Source of the DNA: CAISIP01 sp031396205
GTDB lineage: Bacteria > Pseudomonadota > Gammaproteobacteria > Burkholderiales > Burkholderiaceae_C
Length of the DNA stretch: 64,000 nucleotides
Direction of reading: 5' to 3'
NCBI GenBank assembly: GCA_031396205.1
Contig: JANNKH010000083.1
Coordinates: 1 to 64,000 of the forward strand
A program made the translations under genes and the position numbers. Below the pieces are notes generated by a model. That model was given only the letters and a program-made list of their open reading frames with translations, had not been told where the DNA came from and ran no database searches. Below, one piece after another: positions 9,737-18,852 of this stretch; position 1 is the stretch's first letter, and each line of letters opens with the position of its first letter.

Positions 9737-11428
9737 CTACATGCCCGCGTAATTCGGCCCCCCACCCCCCTCAGGCGTGACCCACACGATGTTCTGCGTC
9801 GGGTCCTTTATGTCACACGTCTTGCAGTGCACGCAGTTCTGTGCGTTGATTTGCAAACGGTTCGTGTTGTCATCGTTCTTGACAAACTCGTACACCCCAG
9901 CCGGGCAGTAACGCGCCTCCAGCCCCGCGAACCTGGCCAGATTGATGCTGACCGGCACCGACGCATCCTTCAGCGTCAAATGCGCAGGCTGGTTTTCCTC
10001 ATGGTTGGTGTTGCTGATGAAGACGCTGCTCAAGCGGTCAAACGTCAGCTTGCCATCGGGCTTGGGATAGACGATGGCCTGGCACTGTGCGGCCGGCTTG
10101 AGGTATTGGTGATCGGCCTTGTCCCGACGCAGCGTCCACGGAACATGCCCGCGCAGTACTAGCTGCTCAAAGCCATTCATCAGCGTCGCCACGGTCAAGC
10201 CGTGCTTGAACCAGTTTTTGAAGTTGCGGTCCTTGTTCAGTTCGGTGTGCAGCCAGCTCTTCTCAAACGCTTCAGGGTAGGCCGTCAACTCATCATGCTG
10301 GCGGCCTGCCACGATGGCTTCAAATGCCGCCTCCGCGGCCTGCATGCCGGTCTTGATGGCCGCGTGGCTACCCTTGATGCGGCCCACATTCAGATAGCCT
10401 GCGTTGCAACCAATCAGCGCACCACCGGGGAACACCGTCTTGGGCAGTGAATTGATTCCGCTGGCATTGATGGCGCGCGCGCCGTACGACAGGCGCCTGG
10501 CAGTGATCTCCCCCTTGGCGTTCTCAAAATAATAGCGGATGTTGGGGTGCGTCTTCCAACGCTGGAATTCTTCAAACGGGCTCAGATAGGGGTTTGAATA
10601 GCCCAACCCGGTTACAAAACCCAGCGCTACTTTGTTGTCGCCCAGGTGATACAGGAAGGCACCGCCGTAGGTGTCGGATTGCATCGGCCAACCGGCGGTG
10701 TGCATCACAAAGCCGGGCTTGTGGCGAGCTGGGTCAATCTCCCACAGCTCCTTGATGCCCAGGCCAAAGCTTTGCGGGTCGCGCCCCTCATCCAACTGGT
10801 ACCTGGCAATGAGCTGTTTGCCCAGATGGCCGCGTGCGCCTTCGGCAAACACGGTGTATTTGCCGAGCAACTCCATGCCCAACTGGAAACTGTCGCCGGG
10901 GTTGCCGTCTTTGCCGATGCCCATGTTGCCGGTGACCACACCTCGAACCTCTCCATTGCCGGTGTACAGCACTTGCGCCGCCGTGAAGCCGGGAAAGATT
11001 TCAACCCCCAGGCTCTCGGCATGCTCCCCCAACCACTTGGTCACGGCACCCAGGCTCACGATGTAGTTGCCGTGGTTGTGCGCGAACGGCGGCAGCAAGA
11101 AATTGGGCACGCGAACGCCGGTTTTCTCACCCAGGAAAACATAAGCGTCATCGGTGACTGGCTGCGTCATGGGCGCACCCATGGCCTTCCAGTTGGGAAG
11201 TAGCTCGGTCAGCGCCTTGGGGTCCATGATGGCCCCCGAAAGAATGTGGGCACCGGGCTCAGATCCTTTTTCCAGCACGACGACCGAGACTTCTTTACCG
11301 GCAGCGGCAGCCAGCTGCTTTAGCCGTATCGCAGTGGCCAGCCCACCGGGGCCACCCCCGACCACCACCACGTCGTATTCCATGGATTCGCGGGGGCCGT
11401 GCTGGGCCAGGATGTCTTGGTCGGTCAT
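9737..11428 (-). CDS. Electron transfer flavoprotein-ubiquinone oxidoreductase
   Basis: Membrane-associated FAD and 4Fe-4S enzyme that passes electrons from reduced ETF (fed by acyl-CoA dehydrogenases) to ubiquinone. It is 563 residues, the normal length. The N-terminus has the FAD dinucleotide motif DVVVVGGGPGGLATA. The C-terminus carries the ferredoxin-like cluster motif with CPAGVYEF, then CVHCKTCDIKDPTQNI. The start was set at MTDQDILAQHGPRESMEYD, which matches the family N-terminus; an upstream ATG (11491) would add 21 unrelated residues and leave almost no spacing to the next gene. It fits functionally with the acyl-CoA dehydrogenase encoded at 21225-23006, although ETF itself is not encoded in the window. 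Confidence 0.96.
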   Translation of the reverse strand: MTDQDILAQHGPRESMEYDVVVVGGGPGGLATAIRLKQLAAAAGKEVSVVVLEKGSEPGAHILSGAIMDPKALTELLPNWKAMGAPMTQPVTDDAYVFLGEKTGVRVPNFLLPPFAHNHGNYIVSLGAVTKWLGEHAESLGVEIFPGFTAAQVLYTGNGEVRGVVTGNMGIGKDGNPGDSFQLGMELLGKYTVFAEGARGHLGKQLIARYQLDEGRDPQSFGLGIKELWEIDPARHKPGFVMHTAGWPMQSDTYGGAFLYHLGDNKVALGFVTGLGYSNPYLSPFEEFQRWKTHPNIRYYFENAKGEITARRLSYGARAINASGINSLPKTVFPGGALIGCNAGYLNVGRIKGSHAAIKTGMQAAEAAFEAIVAGRQHDELTAYPEAFEKSWLHTELNKDRNFKNWFKHGLTVATLMNGFEQLVLRGHVPWTLRRDKADHQYLKPAAQCQAIVYPKPDGKLTFDRLSSVFISNTNHEENQPAHLTLKDASVPVSINLARFAGLEARYCPAGVYEFVKNDDNTNRLQINAQNCVHCKTCDIKDPTQNIVWVTPEGGGGPNYAGM

Positions 11429-11481
11429 TGGGGCTTCTGTTGTTATTGGAAAAACGTTGGCGGCAAGGTTCGTAAATGGAT

Positions 11482-12231
11482 TCAAGACCATTCCACCGTC
11501 GCGGTAAACATATAGCCCGCGCCATACACCGTCTTGATGATTTTGGGGTTCTGCGGATCGGCTTCAATCTTGCGGCGAATACGCGAAATCCGCACGTCAA
11601 TGCTGCGGTCCATGGGCGACAGGTCGCGCTGCCCCAGCAATTGCTCGCGGGTCAATATTTGATGCGGTCGCTCGACGAATGCGCGCAGCACCTGGGTCTC
11701 TGCGGTACCAATCACGTGCTCGCTGCCATCGGGTGCGCGCAGGCTATTGGCCGCGCAATCCAGCGTCCATCCGATGAATTTGGCGTACCGTCGCTGTTGG
11801 GTTGCGCCACTGACACCGGCGGCACCGCGCCGCCGCAAAATACTGCGCACCCGCGCCACCAGCTCGCGCGGCTCAAAGGGTTTGACCATGTAATCGTCTG
11901 CGCCAAGCTCAAGCCCCATCACACGATCTATCGTGTGACCCCGGCCCGTCAAAATCAGAATACCGCAGTTGGTCAAAGCACCGATTTTCCGGATCAGTTC
12001 AATGCCGTCCATGTCGGGCAGGCCGAGGTCCACCACACACAAATCAGGCCGTTCGGTTTGCAGGCGACGCAGCACGGTGGTGCCATCCCGAAACCACGCC
12101 ACAGGGTGACCAAACTCTTCCAGCGCCCGCGTCAGCAGCCGCGCCACCCCTTCATCGTCTTCCACCACAAAGATCAGTTGGCGCGCGGAGCCAGTTTCAG
12201 CCTTTGCGTCCTGACTTGCGCGGTCGGTCAA
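11482..12231 (-). CDS. OmpR-family response regulator
   Basis: Two-component response regulator of 249 residues. The receiver domain (about residues 19-130) has the acidic pair EDD, phospho-acceptor Asp68 in VVDLGLPDMDG and Lys117 in YMVKPFEP. The C-terminal winged-helix domain (about 150-245) includes a typical OmpR recognition segment LLGQRDLSPMDRSIDVRISRIRRKIE. Its start overlaps the stop of the sensor kinase gene (ATGA, 12228-12231), so the two are translationally coupled. The target genes are unknown; the divergent fatty-acid-type operon beginning at 14354 is an attractive candidate because it faces the same intergenic region. Confidence 0.94.
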   Translation of the reverse strand: MTDRASQDAKAETGSARQLIFVVEDDEGVARLLTRALEEFGHPVAWFRDGTTVLRRLQTERPDLCVVDLGLPDMDGIELIRKIGALTNCGILILTGRGHTIDRVMGLELGADDYMVKPFEPRELVARVRSILRRRGAAGVSGATQQRRYAKFIGWTLDCAANSLRAPDGSEHVIGTAETQVLRAFVERPHQILTREQLLGQRDLSPMDRSIDVRISRIRRKIEADPQNPKIIKTVYGAGYMFTATVEWS

Positions 12232-14186
12232 AGCGTTGCCTCTTGCAGCAAATCTGCCAACTGGCTTTTAGTGAACGGTTTGGCCAGCAGGGGAATATCT
12301 GGCAGTTCGTCAGAGTCCGGCGCGTGCGCACTCATCAGAATGATCTTGGGCACCTGGCCCTGCTCCAGCGCGTGGCGGGCCACCTGGCGGCCGTCCACGC
12401 CACCGGGCATGACGATGTCAGACAGCAACAAGCGGATGCCCGATGTCTGGTTCAAAATCTGCAAAGCCTCGACACCGTTTTCAGCCTCCAGCACGGCAAA
12501 CCCCAAATCCAGCAGCAGGCGACGCACCACACGCCGCACATCGGCATCGTCCTCCACCAGTAAGGCCAGTCCCTGTTCGGGTGGCGCTTTGGATTTGCGA
12601 ACCATCGGGTCTTGCCCGAGCGCCAGAACTTCAGTCTCAGCCGGCAACCACAGCGTCACGCTGGTGCCCTTGTCGGGCTCGCTGGAGATGTGCACCGTGC
12701 CGCCCGATTGGCGCGCAAAACCATAGACCATGGCCATGCCCAGCCCGGTGCCCTCACCCGTGCGTTTGGTGGTGAAGAATGGCTCGAACACGCGGGCGCG
12801 GGTGACAGTGTCCATGCCACATCCGTCATCGGTGACTTGAACGCACACGTAGGGGCCACCGGGGATGTGCAGCACACCGGCTTGTTGCGGGGTCAGCGTC
12901 GTCGCGCTGCACTGGATGGCGATACTGCCGCGCCCCTGTGTGGCATCGCGCGAATTCAAAATCAGGTTGATCAACGCGTTTTGCAACTGGTTGCCGTCCA
13001 GGCGGGCACTCAGCGGTTTTGAATCCAGCTGAACCCGTAGCGTGATCGCCTCAGGCAAAGACCGGCGCACCAGCTTGTCCACCGTGGCCACGATCTTGTT
13101 GATGTCCACTACGCTGGTTTCTACCGGGTGCTTGCGCGAAAAGGACAGCAAGCCCTTGATCAACTCCGAGCCGCGCCGGGCCGCTTCAATCGCGGGGTCT
13201 AAGAACTCAGCCGCATACACCTTGGCAGACTCCTCCTCGGCCAGCGCGGTCAGGCTACCCAGTATCACGGTGAGGATGTTGTTGAAGTCATGCGCCAGCC
13301 CACCGGTCAACTGGCCCAGCGCATCCATCTTTTGGGCCTGCGCAATCAACTCGTGCGAACGGCGCTGGTCGGTGATGTCAAACGTCAACTCAAAGCAACC
13401 GGCGACGGTGCCGTCTGCGGCCACTTCAGGAACCAAGGTGGTGCGCGCCACCAGGTTTCGGCCATCCACCGTACGCACATCGTACTCAAACGTCACAGCC
13501 TCGCCACGCAGCGCCTGGGTCACATGGGGCTTGATTTGCGCATAGGTATCGGCGCCCAGAAACTCCCGTGCACTGACGGCTTTGGGCTGCGCTGGGTCCA
13601 GACCAAACCAGTCCTGGTAGCCCCGGTTGATGTAGCGGTAGGTGCGGTCACCGTCAACATAGGCCACCAGCGCGGGAATCGAGTCGGTGATGAGCCGCAT
13701 TTGCTGTTCGCTGCGCTTGAGTGATGCCGTGCGATCTGCCACGCGCGACTCCAGCAGCAAGGTGTTGTCCTGGATCAGCTTCTCGGCGCGTCGTTGCGCC
13801 GTTACATCCGAATACAGCGTTACAAAACCATGGTTGGGCACGGGCACGCCGCGCACTCTGAGAATGCTGCCGTCGGGCCGAGTGCGCTCCATGTCGTGCG
13901 CGGTGAACGCGCTGGCGGCCTTCATGCGGTCACTGATTTGCTGCTCGCGGTTGCCCTCACCATATTCGCCGCGCTCCGCGTTAAAGCGTATGAAGGATTC
14001 AAACGGCGCACCGACAAATCCCATGGTCTGGGGAAAGTCCAACAGACGTAAAAAGGTCTGATTCCAGGCCACCATGCACAGGTTTTCATCAATCAGGGTG
14101 AAGCCCTGGTCAATCAAATCCAGGCCAGCTTGCAAGGATCTGATTCGCTTTTGGTGGCTGTCGTTGGCTTGGGAGTCGGTTTCCAT
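12228..14186 (-). CDS. PAS-containing hybrid sensor histidine kinase
   Basis: A 652-residue hybrid kinase without obvious membrane spans, so probably cytoplasmic. In order: a PAS-7-type domain (about 20-135), a coiled linker, a second PAS (about 165-280, with the PAC-like WFGLDPAQPKA block), a dimerisation domain with the phospho-acceptor His near residue 299 in GLAHDFNNIL, an HATPase domain (FEPFFTTKRTGEGTGLGM) and a C-terminal receiver domain with Asp near 589 (LLLSDIVMPGGVDGR). The HDFNN type of H-box is common in soluble hybrid kinases. It is coupled to the OmpR-type regulator by a 4-base overlap. The signal is not evident; the internal receiver may act as a phosphate sink or feedback element. 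Confidence 0.93.
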   Translation of the reverse strand: METDSQANDSHQKRIRSLQAGLDLIDQGFTLIDENLCMVAWNQTFLRLLDFPQTMGFVGAPFESFIRFNAERGEYGEGNREQQISDRMKAASAFTAHDMERTRPDGSILRVRGVPVPNHGFVTLYSDVTAQRRAEKLIQDNTLLLESRVADRTASLKRSEQQMRLITDSIPALVAYVDGDRTYRYINRGYQDWFGLDPAQPKAVSAREFLGADTYAQIKPHVTQALRGEAVTFEYDVRTVDGRNLVARTTLVPEVAADGTVAGCFELTFDITDQRRSHELIAQAQKMDALGQLTGGLAHDFNNILTVILGSLTALAEEESAKVYAAEFLDPAIEAARRGSELIKGLLSFSRKHPVETSVVDINKIVATVDKLVRRSLPEAITLRVQLDSKPLSARLDGNQLQNALINLILNSRDATQGRGSIAIQCSATTLTPQQAGVLHIPGGPYVCVQVTDDGCGMDTVTRARVFEPFFTTKRTGEGTGLGMAMVYGFARQSGGTVHISSEPDKGTSVTLWLPAETEVLALGQDPMVRKSKAPPEQGLALLVEDDADVRRVVRRLLLDLGFAVLEAENGVEALQILNQTSGIRLLLSDIVMPGGVDGRQVARHALEQGQVPKIILMSAHAPDSDELPDIPLLAKPFTKSQLADLLQEATL

Positions 14187-14353
14187 CGCTGGATTTTAGG
14201 AGTGCGCCGGCGGCTTGCCCCAAGCTGCAATCATTCGTCACATTTGCGCAGAATTGTTGAAAACATCTTTGTTGATGATCCGCAGCATACGAAAACGCCT
14301 GTTTGCGATGTGTACTGCACCCGGTACGCGGCAGATGGGGCCAGGAGACTGCC

Positions 14354-15997
14354 GTGAATCACCACAACCCCTACCAATTGGGTCTGGACAAAAACGCTGC
14401 CAACTTTGTGGCGTTGTCACCCATCAGTTACATCGAGCGCACCGCCAAGGTCTACCCTGACCAGTTGGCCGTCATTTACGGTACGCAGCGCCAAACCTGG
14501 GACCAGACTTATTCGCGGTGTCGCCAATTGGCGCACGCCCTGACGGGCCGGGGCATTGGCGAAGGTGACACGGTGGCGGTGATGCTGCCCAATGTGCCCG
14601 CCATGATGGAAGTGCATTTTGGTGTGCCCATGGCCGGTGCTGTTCTCAATACCCTGAACACCCGGCTCGATGCCGAGGCCATTGCCTTCATGCTGCAACA
14701 TGGTGAAGCCAAAGTGCTGCTGACCGACCGTGAGTTCTCCGGCGTGGTGCAAAAAGCATTGGCGATGCTGGGCGATAAACGCCCCTTCGTTATTGAGGTG
14801 GAAGATGCCGACGCACCTGCAGGCCAGGCAATGGGTGAAATCAGCTACGAAGATTTTCTGGCTCAAGGCAGCCCGGACTTCGAATGGAAGCTTCCCGCTG
14901 ACGAATGGGATGCCATTGCGCTCAACTACACCTCAGGCACTACCGGCAACCCCAAAGGGGTGGTGACCCACCACCGGGGCGCTTACCTGAATGCGGCCAG
15001 CAATGTCATCTCATGGCAATTGCCGCATCACGCCACCTATTTGTGGACGTTGCCGATGTTTCATTGCAATGGCTGGTGCTTTCCGTGGACCATGGCATTG
15101 ATTGCCGGCACCAGCGTGTTCTTGCGCCGAGTCGACCCCGCGCTGATCTTCCCGCTGATTCGCGAACATCACATCACCCACATGTGCGGCGCACCGATTG
15201 TCTACAGCATGCTGATCAATGCGCCTGTGGCTTTGCGTGAGGGCATTGCCCACACGGTGAACGGCCTGATTGCCGGTGCTGCACCACCCGCTGCGGTAAT
15301 TGAAGGCTGTGAGAGCGCAGGCATTGATTTGACGCATGTCTATGGCCTGACGGAGGTCTATGGCCCCGCTGCGGTGTGCGCCAAGCAAGCGTCGTGGTCA
15401 ACCCTGTCGCAGGAAGAACGCGCCCGGCTCAATGGCCGCCAAGGCGTGCCTTACCCCCTGCAGCAAGCCGTGACCGTGCTGGACCCCCAAACCATGAAGC
15501 CCGTGCCGGCCGATGGCGAGACCATGGGCGAAATATTCTTCCGGGGCAACGTGGTGATGAAGGGCTACCTGAAGAACCCAAGCGCCACCGACGAGGCGTT
15601 TGCAGGTGGCTGGTTTCACACCGGAGACCTGGCGGTGATGTACCCGGATGGCTACGTCAAGATCAAGGACCGCAGCAAGGACATCATCATCTCGGGCGGT
15701 GAAAACATATCGTCCATTGAAGTGGAAGATGCCTTGCACCGCCACCCTGCCGTGATGCTGGCCGCCGTGGTGGCGCAACCTGACGGCAAATGGGGCGAGG
15801 TGCCTTGTGCGTTTGTGGAACTCAAACCCGGTGCCACAGCCACCGAGACAGAGGTCATCGAATTTTGCCGAAACCTGCTGGCGCGCTTCAAGGTGCCCAA
15901 GCGCATTGTGTTCACAGCGCTGCCCAAAACATCCACCGGCAAGATCCAGAAATTCATGCTGCGCGACCAGGTCAAGTCGTCCACGGCCATTGAATGA
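14354..15997 (+). CDS. AMP-dependent acyl-CoA synthetase
   Basis: Adenylate-forming ligase that activates a carboxylic acid to its CoA thioester using ATP. It is 547 residues long. Core motifs: P-loop-like YTSGTTGNPKG, the YGLTEVYGP block, GWFHTGDLAV, and KDRSKDIIISGGENIS (hinge), with the catalytic Lys in the terminal TSTGKIQKF. The GTG at 14354 was chosen because AGGAG lies 7 bases before it and the protein then begins NHHNPYQLGL; the frame extends upstream to 14303 without ribosome site. It is the first gene of an operon with a Liv-type importer, a MaoC hydratase and an acyl-CoA dehydrogenase, so its substrate is probably the acid taken up by that transporter. Medium-chain or branched acids are likely, not proven. 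Confidence 0.93.
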   Translation: MNHHNPYQLGLDKNAANFVALSPISYIERTAKVYPDQLAVIYGTQRQTWDQTYSRCRQLAHALTGRGIGEGDTVAVMLPNVPAMMEVHFGVPMAGAVLNTLNTRLDAEAIAFMLQHGEAKVLLTDREFSGVVQKALAMLGDKRPFVIEVEDADAPAGQAMGEISYEDFLAQGSPDFEWKLPADEWDAIALNYTSGTTGNPKGVVTHHRGAYLNAASNVISWQLPHHATYLWTLPMFHCNGWCFPWTMALIAGTSVFLRRVDPALIFPLIREHHITHMCGAPIVYSMLINAPVALREGIAHTVNGLIAGAAPPAAVIEGCESAGIDLTHVYGLTEVYGPAAVCAKQASWSTLSQEERARLNGRQGVPYPLQQAVTVLDPQTMKPVPADGETMGEIFFRGNVVMKGYLKNPSATDEAFAGGWFHTGDLAVMYPDGYVKIKDRSKDIIISGGENISSIEVEDALHRHPAVMLAAVVAQPDGKWGEVPCAFVELKPGATATETEVIEFCRNLLARFKVPKRIVFTALPKTSTGKIQKFMLRDQVKSSTAIE

Positions 15998-16019
15998 ACG
16001 CACAACTCAGGAAACCCCC

Positions 16020-16772
16020 ATGACCAGTGACATCATTCTTCAAACCAAAGCGCTGACCAAGGAGTTTTTGGGATTTGCGGCGGTATCCGACGTTGACTTG
16101 CAGATTCGACGGGGCAGCATTCATGCCTTGATCGGCCCTAACGGCGCGGGAAAGACCACGGTGTTCAACCTGTTGACCAAGTTTCATCCGCCAACCTCGG
16201 GTTCGATTGAGTTCAACGGCATCGACATCACCCGGGAGAGCCAGGTGCAAGTAGCCCGCAGGGGAATGATTCGGTCGTTTCAGATATCGGCTACTTTCTC
16301 GCACCTGACAGCGATGGAAAACGTGCGGGTTGCCTTGCAGCGAAAGCGCGGTGACTCCTTCAATTTCTGGTCATCGGAAAAGCGCTTGCATGTGCTGAAC
16401 GAGCAGGCCGTGGCGTTGCTTGAGTCGGTTGACCTGGCAAGCTTTGCGCACACCGTGGCAGTTGAAATGCCCTATGGCCGCAAGCGTGCACTGGAGATTG
16501 CCACCACACTGGCGCTTGACCCCGAGTTGATGCTGCTCGATGAGCCCACCCAGGGCATGGGCCATGAAGACGTGGGCCGCGTGGTGGAATTGATCCGCAA
16601 GGTTTCCAAAAACCGCACCATCCTGATGGTGGAGCACAACCTGTCCGTGGTCGAAACTTTATGCGACCGGTTGACCGTGTTGCAACGCGGCAGCGTACTG
16701 GCCGAGGGCGACTACGCCACGGTCTCCAAAGACCCACGGGTTCTGGAAGCCTATGTCGGAGTTGAAGCATGA
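16020..16772 (+). CDS. livG: Branched-chain amino acid-type ABC ATPase, LivG-like
   Basis: One of two ATPase subunits of a HAAT/Liv-type importer, 250 residues. P-loop GPNGAGKTT, Q-loop region SFQISATFSHLTAMENV, a variant signature YGRKRALEIA, Walker B LMLLDEPTQGM and switch His in MVEHNLSVV are all visible. It starts 22 bases after the acyl-CoA ligase. The stop overlaps the start of the LivF-like gene (16769-16772). Since the partner LivF lacks the P-loop lysine, this subunit may supply most of the ATP turnover. Confidence 0.93.
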   Translation: MTSDIILQTKALTKEFLGFAAVSDVDLQIRRGSIHALIGPNGAGKTTVFNLLTKFHPPTSGSIEFNGIDITRESQVQVARRGMIRSFQISATFSHLTAMENVRVALQRKRGDSFNFWSSEKRLHVLNEQAVALLESVDLASFAHTVAVEMPYGRKRALEIATTLALDPELMLLDEPTQGMGHEDVGRVVELIRKVSKNRTILMVEHNLSVVETLCDRLTVLQRGSVLAEGDYATVSKDPRVLEAYVGVEA

Positions 16773-17491
16773 CCAGCACAGTGAACCCCAGCGGCGAGAT
16801 GCTGCGCGTGACCGGCCTGCACGCCTTTTATGGCGAGTCGCACATTCTTCATGGCGTCGACCTGCAGGTGAACCGGGGTGAATTGGTGACCTTGCTGGGC
16901 CGCAATGGATCGGGCCGGTCAACCACCCTCAAGGCGATCCTGGGATTGGTGGGGCGACGCACAGGCTCCATCATGTTCAACGGCACCGAGATCACGGGCA
17001 TGGCCCCGCATCGCATTGCGCGGCTGGGGGTGGGCTTTTGCCCGGAAGAGCGCGGCATCTTTGCCGGGCTGTCCACCGAAGAAAACCTGATGCTGCCACC
17101 CGTGGTGGCCAGTGGCGGCATGACGCTGGAAGAAATCTACGCCATCTTCCCCAATCTGCATGAACGTCGCAACAGCCCCGGCACGCGTCTCTCGGGCGGT
17201 GAGCAGCAGATGCTGGCGATGGCCCGCATCCTGCGCACCGGTGCCAAAGTGCTGCTGCTCGACGAAATCACCGAAGGACTGGCCCCGGTGATTGTGAAAA
17301 AGCTGGGTGAAGTCATTCGACTGCTCAAGACACGGGGCTACACCATCGTGCTGGTGGAGCAGAACTTCCGCTTTGCCGCACCGCTTGCCGACCGCCACTA
17401 CGTGCTGGAACACGGCCACGTGATCATGACTGTGCAGCCGCATGAGCTGGCGGCCAAGACCGATGAACTGCATGAATTGCTTGGGGTTTGA
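16769..17491 (+). CDS. livF: LivF-like ABC ATPase with Arg in the P-loop
   Basis: Second ATPase of the Liv-type importer, 240 residues. The signature LSGGEQQMLAMARIL and Walker B VLLLDEITEGLAP are normal. The Walker A motif, however, reads GRNGSGRST: residue 50, the lysine that binds the ATP phosphates, is Arg. The codon is CGG, so more than one base differs from a Lys codon. The gene is intact and otherwise conserved, and overlaps livG by 4 bases. Either this site is catalytically weak, giving an asymmetric transporter, or Arg is tolerated in this subfamily. The second LivF in the window (46548-47306) has the usual Lys. Confidence 0.92.
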   Translation: MTSTVNPSGEMLRVTGLHAFYGESHILHGVDLQVNRGELVTLLGRNGSGRSTTLKAILGLVGRRTGSIMFNGTEITGMAPHRIARLGVGFCPEERGIFAGLSTEENLMLPPVVASGGMTLEEIYAIFPNLHERRNSPGTRLSGGEQQMLAMARILRTGAKVLLLDEITEGLAPVIVKKLGEVIRLLKTRGYTIVLVEQNFRFAAPLADRHYVLEHGHVIMTVQPHELAAKTDELHELLGV

Positions 17492-17562
17492 AGGGACCAG
17501 GCGCTCCCATTCCAACCCTTCTTACCCATTTTCCAACCTCACTTTAAAACCGGAGAAACTCC

Positions 17563-18771
17563 ATGAAACTCAAACAGATCGCCCAGGCCGTAAGCCTTTC
17601 ACTTCTCGTCGCGACGGCTGCACAAGCCCAGGTGTCGGACGGTGTCGTCAAGATCGGCGTGCTGACCGACTTGTCAGGCCTTTACTCTGACGTGGCCGGC
17701 ACCGGCGCCGTCATCGCCACCAAGATGGCCATTGACGACTTCCTGGCCAAGGAAAAGCCCACGTTCAAAGTAGAAATGGTGTCAGCCGACCACCAGAACA
17801 AGGGCGATATCGCCGCCAACAAGGCCCGTGAATGGTTTGAAAAGGACAAGGTTGACGTGGCCACCGAATTGGTCACCACCTCGGTTGGCCTGGCCGTGCA
17901 AAAAATTGCCAAAGAGAAGAACAAGATCGCCTTGATCTCAGGCGCCGCATCCACTGCCATCACCAACGAGAGCTGCAACGATGTGACCGTGCATTGGACC
18001 TATGACACCTTCGCAGTGGCCAACGGAACCGCCAAAGCGGTGACGCAAGGCGGCGGCAAGAAGTGGTTCTTCCTGACGGCTGACTATGCCTTTGGCCATG
18101 CGCTGGAAAAAGATGCCGGCGATGTTGTCAAAGCCAATGGCGGTGAAGTGCTGGGTGCCGTGCGTCACCCGTTCCCCGGCAGTGATTTTTCGTCGTTCCT
18201 GCTGAAGGCGCAGTCGTCGGGTGCACAAATCATTGGCCTGGCCAATGCCGGTGGCGACACCATCAACTCGATCAAGCAAGCAGCCGAATTCGGCATCACG
18301 CCCAAGCAGTCGCTGGCCGGCTTGTTGATGTTCATCACCGATGTGCATTCACTGGGTCTCAAAAATACCCAAAGCATGTTTCTGACCGAAGGTTTCTACT
18401 GGGACCTGAACGAAGAAACCCGCGCCTGGTCCAAACGCTTCTTTGCCCTGCACAAGCGCATGCCCACCATGGTGCAGGCGGGTCAGTATTCGTCCACGAT
18501 GCACTACCTCAAGGCCGTCAAAGCCATCAACAGCGATGACACGGCCAAGGTCATGACGCAGATGAAAACGACGCCCGTCAATGACTTCTTTGCCAAGAAC
18601 GGCAAGATTCGTGACGACGGCCGCATGGTGCATGACATGTACCTGCTGCAAGTCAAGAAGCCTGCCGAGTCCAAAACCCCTTGGGACTACTACAACGTGA
18701 AGGCCACCATTCCGGCGGCTGAGGCGTTCCAGCCGTTGTCGGCTTCACGCTGCCCGCTGATCAAGAAGTAA
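17563..18771 (+). CDS. Periplasmic substrate-binding protein, Liv/HAAT type
   Basis: Periplasmic receptor of the first Liv-type importer, 402 residues. It has a clear Sec signal peptide (residues 1-22, cleavage after AQA), then the type I periplasmic fold with VVKIGVLTDLSGLYSDVAG and DYAFGHALEKDAGDVVKANGG. A good ribosome site (CGGAGAAA) precedes the ATG. It lies inside the operon between livF and livH and is followed by an intrinsic-terminator-like hairpin, which would keep receptor levels above those of the membrane subunits. Given the ligase, hydratase and dehydrogenase in the same operon, the ligand is probably a carboxylic acid rather than an amino acid. Confidence 0.94.
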   Translation: MKLKQIAQAVSLSLLVATAAQAQVSDGVVKIGVLTDLSGLYSDVAGTGAVIATKMAIDDFLAKEKPTFKVEMVSADHQNKGDIAANKAREWFEKDKVDVATELVTTSVGLAVQKIAKEKNKIALISGAASTAITNESCNDVTVHWTYDTFAVANGTAKAVTQGGGKKWFFLTADYAFGHALEKDAGDVVKANGGEVLGAVRHPFPGSDFSSFLLKAQSSGAQIIGLANAGGDTINSIKQAAEFGITPKQSLAGLLMFITDVHSLGLKNTQSMFLTEGFYWDLNEETRAWSKRFFALHKRMPTMVQAGQYSSTMHYLKAVKAINSDDTAKVMTQMKTTPVNDFFAKNGKIRDDGRMVHDMYLLQVKKPAESKTPWDYYNVKATIPAAEAFQPLSASRCPLIKK

Positions 18772-18788
18772 TCGGCTGTCAACACCGT

Positions 18789-18824
18789 CCTGGGGTCATG
18801 CGCGACCTCAGGGTTCTTGCTTTT
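18789..18824 (+). terminator. Attenuating terminator after the binding-protein gene
   Basis: A 9-bp stem (CCTGGGGTC at 18789-18797 with GACCTCAGG at 18804-18812, one G-T pair, 6-base loop) is followed by a T-rich run ending in TTTT at 18824. It lies 18 bases after the receptor stop and 29 bases before livH, so partial readthrough would lower expression of the permease and downstream genes. Confidence 0.7.
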
Positions 18825-18852
18825 GGATTGCTCTGGTAGAGAGGCTCACGCC

